From: Mycolicibacterium fortuitum subsp. fortuitum
Lineage (GTDB): Bacteria; Actinomycetota; Actinomycetes; Mycobacteriales; Mycobacteriaceae
NCBI RefSeq assembly: GCF_022179545.1
Contig: NZ_AP025518.1
Location: forward strand, 2,480,001-2,544,000
Length of the DNA stretch: 64,000 nucleotides
Direction of reading: 5' to 3'
Shown here: positions 34,526-43,031 of the stretch, one piece after another
Position numbering within the stretch: position 1 is the first letter of the stretch
How the letters are laid out: the number at the start of each line of letters is the position of its first letter
Notes under the pieces: model-generated
Databases searched by the model: none
What the model saw: the letters and a program-made list of their open reading frames with translations, nothing else
What the model was told of the DNA's origin: nothing
Program-made: the position numbers and the translations under genes

Positions 34526-36042
34526 CGCAGGTGCCCGATTCAAAGCTGTCGGTGGGGATCATCGGTGCCGGACCGGGTGGACTGGCCCTCGGAATCTTCT
34601 TGCAGAAGGCCGGCTTCGACGATTTCACCATCTTCGACCGCGAGGACGGAGTCGGCGGGACGTGGCGGATCAACACCTATCCGGGCTTGGCGTGCGACGT
34701 CAAATCGCACCTGTACTCGTATTCGTTCGATCTCAACCCCAACTGGAGCCGGTTGTGGGCCGGGCAACCGGAGATCCTGGAGTACTTCGAGAGTTGCGCC
34801 GAACGCTATCGGCTGGGCCCACATCTACAGTTGAACACCGAGATCACCACGGCACGATGGGATGCCGACGCCGGCAACTGGGTACTGACCACGGGGGCCG
34901 GGACACAACATCGCTTCGATGTGGTGGTCTCTGCGATCGGCCTTTTCACCCAGCCGCTGCAACCGGACCTGACGGTTGAGGAGCCGTTCACCGGTACCCT
35001 CATGCACACCGCAAACTGGGATCACGACGTCGAACTCGAGGGCGCGCGCGTGGCGGTCCTCGGGACCGGATCGACTGCCTCTCAGGTGGTTCCGGAGATC
35101 GCGAAGGTCGCGGAGAAGGTGTACTCGGTACAGCGCTCGCCAACCTGGGTGCTACCGAAGCCCGACCGTCCGTACACCGAGCGGGAACGCTGGTTGTTCG
35201 CCCATGTGCCGTTCGCGAAGAAGATCTACCGGACCCGGCTCTGGCTGCGCAGTGAGTCCAACATCGCCGTCATCGAGAACGGCAGTGACAAGACCCAGGA
35301 GTTCAAGGCGGTCGCGCTCAACCTCCTGGAATCCACCGTGGCCGACGAGGAGCTGAGAGCCCGGCTCACACCGGACCACCCGCTGGGGTGCAAGCGGTTG
35401 GTGTTCTCGCCTGATTTCATCGCGACCCTGACCCGTCCCAATGTCGAGGTGGTGTCCAGCCCGGCCCGTGCGCTGCGGGCCAGATCACTGGTCACCGCGG
35501 ACGGCCGGGAACTCGACGTCGACGTGGTGGTGTGTGCCACCGGCTATGCCGCCGCCGATTACCTGGGGCAGATCGAAGTGACCGGCGAAAACGGGGCGTC
35601 GTTGCACGACACCTGGACAGACGGGGCATTCGCCTATCTCGGAATGGCGGTGCCGGGCTTCCCCAACTTCTTCATGCTCTACGGACCCAACACCAACGTA
35701 GGCTCCAACAGCGTCATCTTCATCTTGGAGGCCCAGGCCCGCTACGTGGTGCGGGCGCTCAAACATCTTCGCCGCAAACGTAAGTCCTACGTGGCGGTAC
35801 GTCCGAGTGCGATGGCCGCTTTTCTCGCCGACATCGACCGGTGGATGCAGGGCACAGTGTGGTTGACGCGGTGCAGCAGCTACTTCCGGGCACCAAGCGG
35901 CCGGGTGGTGACCCAATGGCCGCGTAGTGCTCGCGCCTTCTGGTCGATGACCCGACGGTTCCGCCCGGCGGACTACACTTTCGAACCGCCCACCAACTAC
36001 CCGGCCCGGGTCACCGCGGCCGCCGATCGGACGGACGGCTGA
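34522..36042 (+). CDS. Type I Baeyer-Villiger monooxygenase (FAD/NADPH)
   Basis: A 506-residue flavoprotein. The FAD Rossmann motif GIIGAGPGGLALG, the BVMO fingerprint FTGTLMHTANWD (FxGxxxHxxxW) and the NADPH motif VLGTGSTASQ occur in that order, which distinguishes it from plain FMOs. It inserts oxygen next to a ketone to give an ester or lactone. I chose ATG 34522 (ATGA overlap with the SDR stop); ATG 34507 is also in frame. An esterase gene follows after 3 bp, and an SMP-30 lactonase lies in the divergent operon. Confidence 0.92.
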   Translation: MTQVPDSKLSVGIIGAGPGGLALGIFLQKAGFDDFTIFDREDGVGGTWRINTYPGLACDVKSHLYSYSFDLNPNWSRLWAGQPEILEYFESCAERYRLGPHLQLNTEITTARWDADAGNWVLTTGAGTQHRFDVVVSAIGLFTQPLQPDLTVEEPFTGTLMHTANWDHDVELEGARVAVLGTGSTASQVVPEIAKVAEKVYSVQRSPTWVLPKPDRPYTERERWLFAHVPFAKKIYRTRLWLRSESNIAVIENGSDKTQEFKAVALNLLESTVADEELRARLTPDHPLGCKRLVFSPDFIATLTRPNVEVVSSPARALRARSLVTADGRELDVDVVVCATGYAAADYLGQIEVTGENGASLHDTWTDGAFAYLGMAVPGFPNFFMLYGPNTNVGSNSVIFILEAQARYVVRALKHLRRKRKSYVAVRPSAMAAFLADIDRWMQGTVWLTRCSSYFRAPSGRVVTQWPRSARAFWSMTRRFRPADYTFEPPTNYPARVTAAADRTDG

Positions 36043-36045
36043 GCC

Positions 36046-36969
36046 ATGGCCTGGCTGGAGCGCCTCGACCCCGCATTGCACGGGTTTGCCGAGGCCCGGA
36101 CCGACCTGGCCACCGATCAGCTGGGCGCGGCCCGTACCTCGTTGGACCAACGCCGCCGCGAGGCTGCGCGGGTCCTGGACACCCCGGGCGTGGAGATCGT
36201 CGGAGCCCGCGTCGCACTCGGCCGCCGAACGATCCCGGTACGCATCTATCGGGGCGGGCCGTCGCCGTCGCCCGCGGTGGTCTACTGCCATTCAGGTGCC
36301 TTCGTCCTGGGCAACCTCGACACCGATCAGATCCAGTGTGTGGAGTTGGCGCGAAGGGCTCGCTGCACGGTGATCTCGATGGACTACCGGTTGGCGCCCG
36401 AATATCCGTTCCCGGCCGGGTTCGACGACGCGATGGTGGTGCTCAACTGGGCCGCCACACTGGCCGACGAACTCGACATCGATGCCGGTCGCATTGCAGT
36501 GGCCGGGAGCAGTGCCGGCGGCGGGTTGGCTGCCTTGCTGGCCCAGCATTCCGCGGCCGGTTCGGCACCGCCGATCATCTTCCAGTCGCTGCACCAGCCG
36601 GTACTCGATGACCGGCCCACCCGGTCCAAACAGGAGTTCTCCGACACCCCGGGCTTCGACGGGCCGGCGACGGCGGCAATGTGGCGGCACTACGCCGGTG
36701 GCCGAGAGGTGCCGGAGGCGGCGGTGCCCGCCAGGGCGGCTGAGCTGGCCGGCGTGGCACCGGCGCTGATCACCTGCGCCGAACTCGATCCGCTGCGCGA
36801 TGAGGCGCTCGACTATGCCCGCAGGCTGCTGGCCGAGGGCGTTGCCACCGAACTGCACCTTTTCCCGGGTACCTGCCATGGTTTCGATTCGCTGGTTCCC
36901 GAGTGGGAGGTCAGCCAACAACTTTTCGCACTTCAAGGGGCGGCATTGCGTCGTGCCCTGCATGGATGA
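36046..36969 (+). CDS. Alpha/beta hydrolase of the HSL (GDXG) esterase family
   Basis: A 307-residue esterase/lipase. The nucleophile motif is GSSAGGGLAA, the acid lies in CAELDPLRDEAL and the His in GTCHGFDSL. The oxyanion motif HGGG is altered to HSGA (VYCHSGAFVLG). YRLAPEYPFPAG is typical of the HSL family. It probably hydrolyses the ester product of the adjacent monooxygenase. It is the last gene of the operon starting at 30094. Confidence 0.9.
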   Translation: MAWLERLDPALHGFAEARTDLATDQLGAARTSLDQRRREAARVLDTPGVEIVGARVALGRRTIPVRIYRGGPSPSPAVVYCHSGAFVLGNLDTDQIQCVELARRARCTVISMDYRLAPEYPFPAGFDDAMVVLNWAATLADELDIDAGRIAVAGSSAGGGLAALLAQHSAAGSAPPIIFQSLHQPVLDDRPTRSKQEFSDTPGFDGPATAAMWRHYAGGREVPEAAVPARAAELAGVAPALITCAELDPLRDEALDYARRLLAEGVATELHLFPGTCHGFDSLVPEWEVSQQLFALQGAALRRALHG

Positions 36970-37113
36970 CGCAGTAGCTGGTCGCCTCGGCGGTGGTTGA
37001 GATCGACGTCGTGGGCAATAATGCAGGTCTGTTCTATCCGGATCTCGCACGGACAAATCGGCGCGGCCGGTGCGACGATGGCGACGGCACACGTCCGGGG
37101 CACCTGCGGGGCA

Positions 37114-37145
37114 CTCCCGAGGGGCCAACCCGGATGCGTCGGGAG
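37114..37145. repeat. Short inverted repeat upstream of the ParA-like gene
   Basis: CTCCCGA (37114-37120) and TCGGGAG (37139-37145) are perfect inverted 7-mers in the 200-bp gap after the esterase gene. It could be a weak terminator for the catabolic operon or a leader hairpin. Confidence 0.3.
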
Positions 37146-37169
37146 CGAATGAGCGATTGAGAGGTAACT

Positions 37170-38408
37170 ATGTCGGCCGACGACGACCGGCTCATGTACT
37201 CCGGAGACGCCAAACACGCCAGGGACCCTCTGGCATACGGCGGGCTTGACGCGCTGCTGGGCGGGCCGGTTGCGGCGCTGCCCAACGGACGGTCCCGGCA
37301 CGGAGAGGCCAGGGTCTCGACTCCTCCGATCGTTCTGACCTCGAATTTCGCCGCTCCGCGCGAAGCGGAGATCACCACCAAGCTCCCGCCGGTCCCGGGC
37401 CGCCCGATCAGCGGGTCGTCCTCGGCCGGGAGCTGGATCCTCGAGCAACCGATCCCGGCGGCCGTGCCCGGGGAGCCGCGCGCCATCGACAACCTCTCCC
37501 GCGTTGGCGTGCGCTCGTCGGTCAAGATGCAGCCTCGACGCGGCTGGCGACGGGCGGTCTACGTCACCACTCGTCTCAACCTCGGGCTGTCCCGCGACGA
37601 GCTGTACGAGCTGGATCTGTACGCCAGGGTGCGCCGCACGGCGCGGGAGTCCCATCAGATCGGTGTCTTCGGCCTCAAGGGCGGTGTGGGCAAGACCGCC
37701 GTCACGGTGGCGCTCGGATCTGTGCTGAGCGCGGTTCGCGGTGACCGGATCCTGGCCGTCGATGCCGATCCGGCCGGCGGCAACCTGGCCGACCGCGTCG
37801 GACGGCAGTCCGCGGCGACGGTGAGCGATCTGCTGGCGGCCAAGGACCTGTCGCGCTACAACGATGTCCGGGCTTACACGAGCATGAACGAATCGAAGCT
37901 CGAAGTGCTCGCCAGCGATGAGTACAGCGGGGCCAGCCGTGCCTTCAACGACGCGGACTGGAATGCGGCGACGGCCGCGGTGTCCAAGCACTACAACCTC
38001 GTGCTGGCCGATTGCGCGGCCGATATGTTCGCGCCTGCGGGTCGCGGCGTGCTGGCAACGGTCTCGAGCGCGGTCATCGTCGCCAGCGCCTCGATCGACG
38101 GCGCCCGCCAGGCCGCGGTGACCATGGACTGGCTGAGGCACAACGGCTACCAGGATCTGCTGAACCGTTCCTGTGTCGTGGTCAACCACGTCGGGCCTCG
38201 TAAACCCAACGTCAACACCGGTGATCTGGTGCATCAGTTCCAGAAGCACGTGGCCCCGGGGCGGGTGTTCGTGCTGCCGTGGGACAAGCACATCGCCGCG
38301 GGCACCGAGATTCACTTCGACCTGCTGCGTCCGGCGTTCCGGCGGCGCACGTTGCAGCTCGCAGCGGCACTCTCCGACGATTTCGACGGCGGGGTCGGGC
38401 TAGCCTGA
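37170..38408 (+). CDS. MinD/ParA-like P-loop ATPase (EspI-like)
   Basis: A 412-residue protein. The first ~160 residues are Pro/Ser-rich and poorly ordered; the rest is a deviant Walker A ATPase (FGLKGGVGKTAVTVALGS, then ILAVDADPAGGNLADRVG and LVLADCAADMFAP). The architecture resembles ESX-associated EspI-like MinD proteins of mycobacteria, but no ESX gene lies in the window. It follows GAGAGG and ATG 37170. Its stop overlaps the convergent SRPBCC gene by 9 bp. The role is unknown. Confidence 0.82.
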   Translation: MSADDDRLMYSGDAKHARDPLAYGGLDALLGGPVAALPNGRSRHGEARVSTPPIVLTSNFAAPREAEITTKLPPVPGRPISGSSSAGSWILEQPIPAAVPGEPRAIDNLSRVGVRSSVKMQPRRGWRRAVYVTTRLNLGLSRDELYELDLYARVRRTARESHQIGVFGLKGGVGKTAVTVALGSVLSAVRGDRILAVDADPAGGNLADRVGRQSAATVSDLLAAKDLSRYNDVRAYTSMNESKLEVLASDEYSGASRAFNDADWNAATAAVSKHYNLVLADCAADMFAPAGRGVLATVSSAVIVASASIDGARQAAVTMDWLRHNGYQDLLNRSCVVVNHVGPRKPNVNTGDLVHQFQKHVAPGRVFVLPWDKHIAAGTEIHFDLLRPAFRRRTLQLAAALSDDFDGGVGLA

Positions 38409-38870
38409 TTCGCGGCTCAACTCCCGGGCCACCGCGGCGTGGTACTTGTCGATGTTGGCCGGATTGACCACGCGGAACAATGCGTCGGGCAGCGGTGAAT
38501 CCTTGTAGGCCTCGATGGTCATGGTGCGGCTGAACAGCGTGATGTCGTTGCCCGGACGGGTGAACTGGTACTGCACGGTGATGCGGCCTTCCATGCCGCC
38601 GTTTCCGTCGCGGTCGTGTCCGAGCCGTCCCACCGAGTTGAACACCCACATCCTTGGTCGCATGGCGATCGCCAGGTGCCAGGTGTAGATGTGTGCGCCG
38701 TCGGGGCCGGCCTCGGTCCAGGTGTCACCGACCTGCAGCGGTAGCCGCTCGGGCACTCCGCCGACATGCGCGCTGCCCGGATAGGTCTTCACCCAGTTCG
38801 CCGGGTTGGTGACGAAGTCGTAGACCTCCTCGGCGGACTGGGTGAATGCGGTCTCGGAACTGGTGGTCAC
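38400..38870 (-). CDS. SRPBCC (START/polyketide cyclase-like) protein
   Basis: A 156-residue helix-grip-fold protein: TAFTQSAEEVYDFVTNPANWVKTYPG at the N-terminus, GDTWTEAG, HLAIAMRPRMWVF and GGMEGRITVQYQF, with a long C-terminal helix (NIDKYHAAVARELS). Such domains bind hydrophobic ligands. I chose GTG 38870 because it gives the usual start; the frame continues 5' without support into the DUF427 gene. It is the second gene of the leftward operon from operator E. Confidence 0.8.
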   Translation of the reverse strand: MTTSSETAFTQSAEEVYDFVTNPANWVKTYPGSAHVGGVPERLPLQVGDTWTEAGPDGAHIYTWHLAIAMRPRMWVFNSVGRLGHDRDGNGGMEGRITVQYQFTRPGNDITLFSRTMTIEAYKDSPLPDALFRVVNPANIDKYHAAVARELSRESG

Positions 38871-38907
38871 GATGCCCAATGGTGTTCGCTTTCCTCGGTT
38901 TTGCGGG

Positions 38908-39615
38908 TCAGAGTTCGCAGCCGCACGTGGCCGTCGTCCCGGAAGAGGGGAGTTCGGCAAGCACGTCCACGCGTGTCGCGTCGAAGCTGAGCAGCCCCTG
39001 AATGGGCAGGGACTCGGGCGGGGTGTCGGGGTAACTCCACGCCGCGTCGGCGATCACAGTGTCGCCGAGTACCGCCGACCAGTACGTGGCGGTGCCTTTG
39101 TAGTTGCAGTAGGACGTCGTAGTGCTCGGCTGCAGGAGATCGGTGCGGACCAGGGCGGGGTCCACGTAGAGCCGCGGTTCCAGAGCTGTCTCGAAGACGA
39201 TCACCGTGTCGGCGGTGTCGACCAGAACCGTCTCGCCGGCAGTCACCCGCAGGCTGCGGCGGGTCGGTCGACAGTCGATCCTGTGGTACGGGTTCGGGGG
39301 GTAGTGCACGAGCCTGCGGCCTTCTTCGAACCACGCGTCGACGGCATCCCAGGGCACTGCCACGTATCCGGCTGCCTCGGCCACCGGCGTATGCGGAAGG
39401 CTGCCGACCTCCTCGACCGGAAACGCATAACTGAGTGGATGACCGGCGCGGTGCACCATCAGGGCGTGTTCGGTGTCCAGCTCGGCGACATCGCCGCGGA
39501 ACGCTTGGATGCGGCGCGGGTGCGGCTCTATGTATACGGTGCCGGCAGCGAGCGGCGGAAAGAACCAACCGGCCGGGTGGGTACTCAACGGGCCGCGTCC
39601 TGCGACGAGACTCAT
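38908..39615 (-). CDS. DUF427 protein with two tandem domains
   Basis: A 235-residue protein. The second half has the DUF427 signature: YPPNPYHRIDCRPT, STTTSYCNYKGTATYWSA and WSYPDTPPESL, then the SFDATRVDV tail. The first half is a more diverged copy (IEPHPRRIQAFRGDVAELDT, SYAFPVEEV). The family is a small beta-barrel of unknown function, common in actinobacteria. The C-terminus ends CGCEL. ATG 39615. Operator E lies about 100 bp upstream. Confidence 0.85.
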   Translation of the reverse strand: MSLVAGRGPLSTHPAGWFFPPLAAGTVYIEPHPRRIQAFRGDVAELDTEHALMVHRAGHPLSYAFPVEEVGSLPHTPVAEAAGYVAVPWDAVDAWFEEGRRLVHYPPNPYHRIDCRPTRRSLRVTAGETVLVDTADTVIVFETALEPRLYVDPALVRTDLLQPSTTTSYCNYKGTATYWSAVLGDTVIADAAWSYPDTPPESLPIQGLLSFDATRVDVLAELPSSGTTATCGCEL

Positions 39616-39713
39616 TGCGGCACCTCCAATTTGGCTGAGGATCTGGACGTGGGCGCGCCTACCTGGTGCAACGGCAACCGTGGTGCGACTGTTCGTTGCA
39701 TACCTATAGAAGC

Positions 39714-39739
39714 TTTACAGATTCTATTGATAATGTCAC
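39714..39739. promoter_or_regulatory. Operator/promoter site E of the catabolic regulon
   Basis: TTTACAG-N12-ATGTCAC, with the same spacing as sites A-D. On the minus strand it reads GTGACA-N16-TAAAGC. It lies between the divergent DUF427 and 39824 genes, roughly 85-100 bp from each start, farther than at the other sites. Confidence 0.7.
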
Positions 39740-39823
39740 GCTGTTGGGTGAGGCGGGCCACACCGCTACAACTCCGTCGACAGTGCCGGCCGATCAGCCC
39801 TTTGGACCCGGATTGGATGCCCT

Positions 39824-40417
39824 ATGTCCCTACAGTCAGGAATGTCCGCACAGTTGTCCGAAGCGCGCGGCGGCAATCCGCTCGGCGCGGATCCGTCATC
39901 GCGGCCGCGCGTGCGCACTGACAAGGCTCTGCGGTACGAACTCAACGTGGTTGCGGTCGACGCCGCAGCCATGGTGTCGGGCATCGGCGGGTGGCTGTTC
40001 GACCGGGCGATGGCCGGCTGGCGCGTCAGCGTCACCGCCGATGTGTACACAGATGAGCGGGCGCTGCAGATCCTCGGGTTGCGGGCGGTCGACCTGTCCG
40101 GTGCCCGGCCGTCGGGCGGGGAGGAGGCGGTGGCCATGACGGCCATCGCTGCCGATCGTCTCGAATCCACAGAAGACCGGTTCATCCTGCACCGCCCAGG
40201 TGGTGGCGTGGTGTTCTTCGGGGCGCACGGTCGCGACCGTCTCGGTAACGCCGTCCAACGGGTGCAGTATCGGCCGAGCGCAGCCGCGTTGGCGTTCAAG
40301 GCCCACGCGCTGGGCGTCACCGGGGTGGAATGGGAGCCGGTCGCACGGGTGGAGACGTTGTTCCGGTGCGGGCGCACCGCGGGCCTGTTCGACGCCGATC
40401 TGGTGCCGGTGTGTTGA
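39824..40417 (+). CDS. Hypothetical protein
   Basis: A 197-residue soluble protein that I do not recognise. A polar N-terminal ~30 residues precede an alpha/beta region: ALRYELNVVAVDAAAMVSGIGGWLFDRAMAGWRVSV looks like a helix-rich start, followed by DRFILHRPGGGVVFFGAHG and VARVETLFRCGRTAGLFDADLVPV. No membrane segment or clear catalytic motif. The start is ATG 39824; the internal Met (GMSAQLSE) is possible. It is coupled to the thioesterase gene (TGATG) and divergent from the DUF427 gene across operator E. Confidence 0.65.
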   Translation: MSLQSGMSAQLSEARGGNPLGADPSSRPRVRTDKALRYELNVVAVDAAAMVSGIGGWLFDRAMAGWRVSVTADVYTDERALQILGLRAVDLSGARPSGGEEAVAMTAIAADRLESTEDRFILHRPGGGVVFFGAHGRDRLGNAVQRVQYRPSAAALAFKAHALGVTGVEWEPVARVETLFRCGRTAGLFDADLVPVC

Positions 40418-41283
40418 TGTCGGCGCAGGCGTCTGTCGCGGGCCTGCTCGAGGTGTTCGATGTGACCCCCACCGGTCCGGATCGGTTCGCCGGCGTCACC
40501 GGGCCGGCCGGAACGGACGGCAGGCGGGTCGCCAAGGGCGCTCAGGCGTTGGGTCAGGCCATCGTCGCCGTGTCAAAGCGATTCCCGGACAAGACCATTC
40601 GTTCGGCGTATGCGGTCTTCACCAGACCTGTCGATATCGATTCCACGGTTGAGTTGGCGCTCGAGGTGATACATGAGGGCCGTTCGATGGCGACGGCCGT
40701 CGTCACCGTCGCGCAGGGTGCGCGTCTGTGCGCGACCGTGACCGTGATGGCGGACATGCCTGCAGTCGACGTGATCAACCACCACGCGCTACGGCCCGAC
40801 GTCGAGACACCCGACGACGCCCATCCGGCCCCGCACGCCATGGCCGGCCATGAGCTGCGCCTGGTCGACGTGGTCGATGTCAACAGCCCTGAGGAGGTGG
40901 GGCCGCCTGAACTGTTCGCCTGGTTGCGCTGTGACCCGATCCCCGACCGCGACGACCTCGCCAAGGCACTGCTGGCGTACTTCACCGGCCAGCTCGGCAT
41001 CTCGACGACGATGCGACCACACCACGGTGTCGGCACAGCGCAGGCACACACGACGGTGTCCACGGCGTTGATGTCGACATCGATCAGCTTCCATGAACCT
41101 GTCGAGTGGGACGGTTGGCTGCTCTACAGCCATGAGAGCACCGCGGCCGGACACGGGATGTCGTACGTCCGGGGTCAAGTGCACACCGAGGACGGTGAGC
41201 TGCTGGCGTCATTCGCCCAGGAGGGGCTGATTCGCCCGATGCGGGCGGTGGATACTTCGATCGATGCGCCGGCCCGGTTGTAG
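40417..41283 (+). CDS. Acyl-CoA thioesterase II (TesB-like)
   Basis: A 288-residue double-hotdog thioesterase. The first hotdog contains ALGQAIVAVSKRFPDKTIRS and YAVFTRPVDIDSTVEL; the second holds HHGVGTAQAHTTVSTALMSTSISFHEPVEWDGWLLYSHES and ends AQEGLIR, all typical of TesB. It cleaves acyl-CoA to the free acid and CoA. The ATG overlaps the previous stop by one base. It is the second gene of the rightward operon from operator E. Confidence 0.88.
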   Translation: MSAQASVAGLLEVFDVTPTGPDRFAGVTGPAGTDGRRVAKGAQALGQAIVAVSKRFPDKTIRSAYAVFTRPVDIDSTVELALEVIHEGRSMATAVVTVAQGARLCATVTVMADMPAVDVINHHALRPDVETPDDAHPAPHAMAGHELRLVDVVDVNSPEEVGPPELFAWLRCDPIPDRDDLAKALLAYFTGQLGISTTMRPHHGVGTAQAHTTVSTALMSTSISFHEPVEWDGWLLYSHESTAAGHGMSYVRGQVHTEDGELLASFAQEGLIRPMRAVDTSIDAPARL

Positions 41284-41305
41284 GGCCGGCGTACGCGCTG
41301 TGCGG

Positions 41306-41560
41306 CTAGCGAATCCAGCCGCGGCGACGCATCCAGATGTTGCGAGCCACGGCCACCAGGATGAGCACCGCGAACGAGATGAGGAACCAGTCCTCGACGT
41401 GACCGACGTGGTTACCGCGCATCATGACGAGCAGGAAGAGCGCCGACAGGATGCCGCCGAGGTGGATAACCTTGATGTTCAGTTCCGACCAACCCCACGC
41501 TGCGGACGGCACTTCCTCGACGTCGACGCCGTTGTTGCGCTCCACTTCGGTGCTGGCCAC
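41306..41560 (-). CDS. DUF2631 small membrane protein (Rv2876-like)
   Basis: An 84-residue protein with two membrane segments (near residues 31-47 and 58-74: [14 protein letters not shown] and [18 protein letters not shown]), a polar N-terminus with [11 protein letters not shown] and an Arg-rich C-terminus (MRRRGWIR). This matches the actinobacterial DUF2631 family and, by position before dxr, Rv2876. The start is GTG 41560 with GGAGGAGC upstream. It marks where the conserved chromosomal backbone resumes after the catabolic island. Confidence 0.82.
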   Translation of the reverse strand: MASTEVERNNGVDVEEVPSAAWGWSELNIKVIHLGGILSALFLLVMMRGNHVGHVEDWFLISFAVLILVAVARNIWMRRRGWIR

Positions 41561-41608
41561 GGTTGCTCCTCCGGATCGAACTGGCTTCAGGCTTGGCTTG
41601 CGGACATT

Positions 41609-41637
41609 CTGGCATACGACGCTGCGTCGTATGCCAG
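41609..41637 (-). terminator. 13-bp perfect hairpin after the photolyase gene
   Basis: CTGGCATACGACG (41609-41621) and CGTCGTATGCCAG (41625-41637) form a perfect stem with a 3-nt loop, 10 bp past the photolyase stop. It lacks a U run on the minus strand, like other I-shaped mycobacterial terminators. Confidence 0.75.
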
Positions 41638-41647
41638 GGCCGGGGGT

Positions 41648-42982
41648 TCAGCCCAGGCGGCGGAATCTCCGCAGGGCCTCGAGACGCTCCTGGGCGTGGT
41701 CGACGATCGGTTCCGGATACGACGCCGGTCGGTCGGTGCCCAGTTTGTGCACGTTCACGGCGTCAGCCAGCTCGGGTACCCAACGCCTGACGTAGGCGCC
41801 TTCCGGGTCGTATCTCGCGCCCTGCAGCTCAGGATTGAACACACGGAAATATGGCGCGGCGTCGGTGCCGCAACCGGCTGCCCACTGCCACCCGTGCTGA
41901 TTGTTGGCCACATCGCCGTCGATCAACTGGTCGAGAAACCAGCGCGCTCCCCATTGCCACGGCAGGTGCAGATCCTTGACCAGAAACGAAGCCACGATCA
42001 TGCGCACCCGGTTGTGCATGAACCCGGTGGCGGCCAGCTGCCGCATTCCGGCGTCGACGATGGGGAACCCCGTTCGGCCGTCCTTCCACGCGTCGAACGC
42101 CTGCCGGGCCTGCTCATCGTCATCCACTTCGATCGCGTCGAAATCGCGGTTCCAGTTCTGCCAGGCGCTGTGCGGCCAGTGATGCAGCACTGCCGCGTAG
42201 AAATCTCGGAAGGCGAGCTCGCGCAAGTAGGCGTCATCACCGGAGTGAAGATCGCCGGCCATGGTCCGCGGGTGGATGGTGCCGAACTTGAGGTGCGCCG
42301 ACATCACGCTGGTGGCGTCCAGGTCCGGACGATCGCGACGGGCCGGGTAATCGGCCAATCCTTGTTCCACGAATTCCCGCCACTGCGTCCTGGCCGCCTG
42401 TTCACCTGCGTCAAAGATCAGGTGTTCGGTGGCAGAAGGGACTTCGACTCGGGCGGAGACGTTTTCGGCCGTGTCCTCGGGGTCGATCCAGCGCGCCGAG
42501 CCGGGGCCGGAATCCGCCGGCGCGCGCCAGCCGTGCTCGCGCCAGGCCCGGTAGAAGGGAGTGAAGACCCGATAGGGCGCACCGTCGGATTTGGTTATCC
42601 GGCCGGGCGACACCAGGTAGCCCGATCCCGTTGCACACAGCTCGGTTTCACCGAGGGCCGCCTGCACCGTGTCGTCGCGCCGCCGCCCGAACGGCGAGTA
42701 GTCCTGCGATATGTGCACCGAGGTGGCGCTGATTGCCCGGGCCAGCGCGGGAATCCGTTCTTCCGGCCGGCCGCGGGTCACCAGCAGGCGTCCGTCGAGG
42801 CTCTCGGACAACGCGCGCAACGCCCGATACAGATACCGCAGGCGAGGTGCGCCCGCGGACGCCTCCAGCCGCGGATCGAGCACGTAACACGCAAGCACCT
42901 CGCCGTCGGGTTGGGCGGCCTCCAACAGGGCGGGATGGTCGTGGCAGCGCAGGTCTCGCCGGAACCAGAGCAGCGTGGGCAT
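41648..42982 (-). CDS. phr: Deoxyribodipyrimidine photolyase
   Basis: A 444-residue DNA photolyase/cryptochrome-family protein. The N-terminal antenna domain starts MPTLLWFRRDLRCHDHPAL; the FAD-binding domain has GRTGFPIVDAGMRQL, HNRVRMIVASFLVKDLHLPW and NNQHGWQWAAGCGTDAAPYF. These are class I CPD photolyase features, including Trp-rich FAD contacts. It repairs UV dimers with blue light. I chose ATG 42982; the longer frame overlaps the divergent gene. A strong hairpin follows. Confidence 0.94.
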   Translation of the reverse strand: MPTLLWFRRDLRCHDHPALLEAAQPDGEVLACYVLDPRLEASAGAPRLRYLYRALRALSESLDGRLLVTRGRPEERIPALARAISATSVHISQDYSPFGRRRDDTVQAALGETELCATGSGYLVSPGRITKSDGAPYRVFTPFYRAWREHGWRAPADSGPGSARWIDPEDTAENVSARVEVPSATEHLIFDAGEQAARTQWREFVEQGLADYPARRDRPDLDATSVMSAHLKFGTIHPRTMAGDLHSGDDAYLRELAFRDFYAAVLHHWPHSAWQNWNRDFDAIEVDDDEQARQAFDAWKDGRTGFPIVDAGMRQLAATGFMHNRVRMIVASFLVKDLHLPWQWGARWFLDQLIDGDVANNQHGWQWAAGCGTDAAPYFRVFNPELQGARYDPEGAYVRRWVPELADAVNVHKLGTDRPASYPEPIVDHAQERLEALRRFRRLG

Positions 42983-43031
42983 CAGTACATGCTGCCCACG
43001 AACACCCCGGATTACACACGGAAGGTTGCAG

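Noticed and set aside
36933..38315. 460-codon minus-strand frame
   Set aside because: Shadow of the ParA-like gene on the opposite strand.
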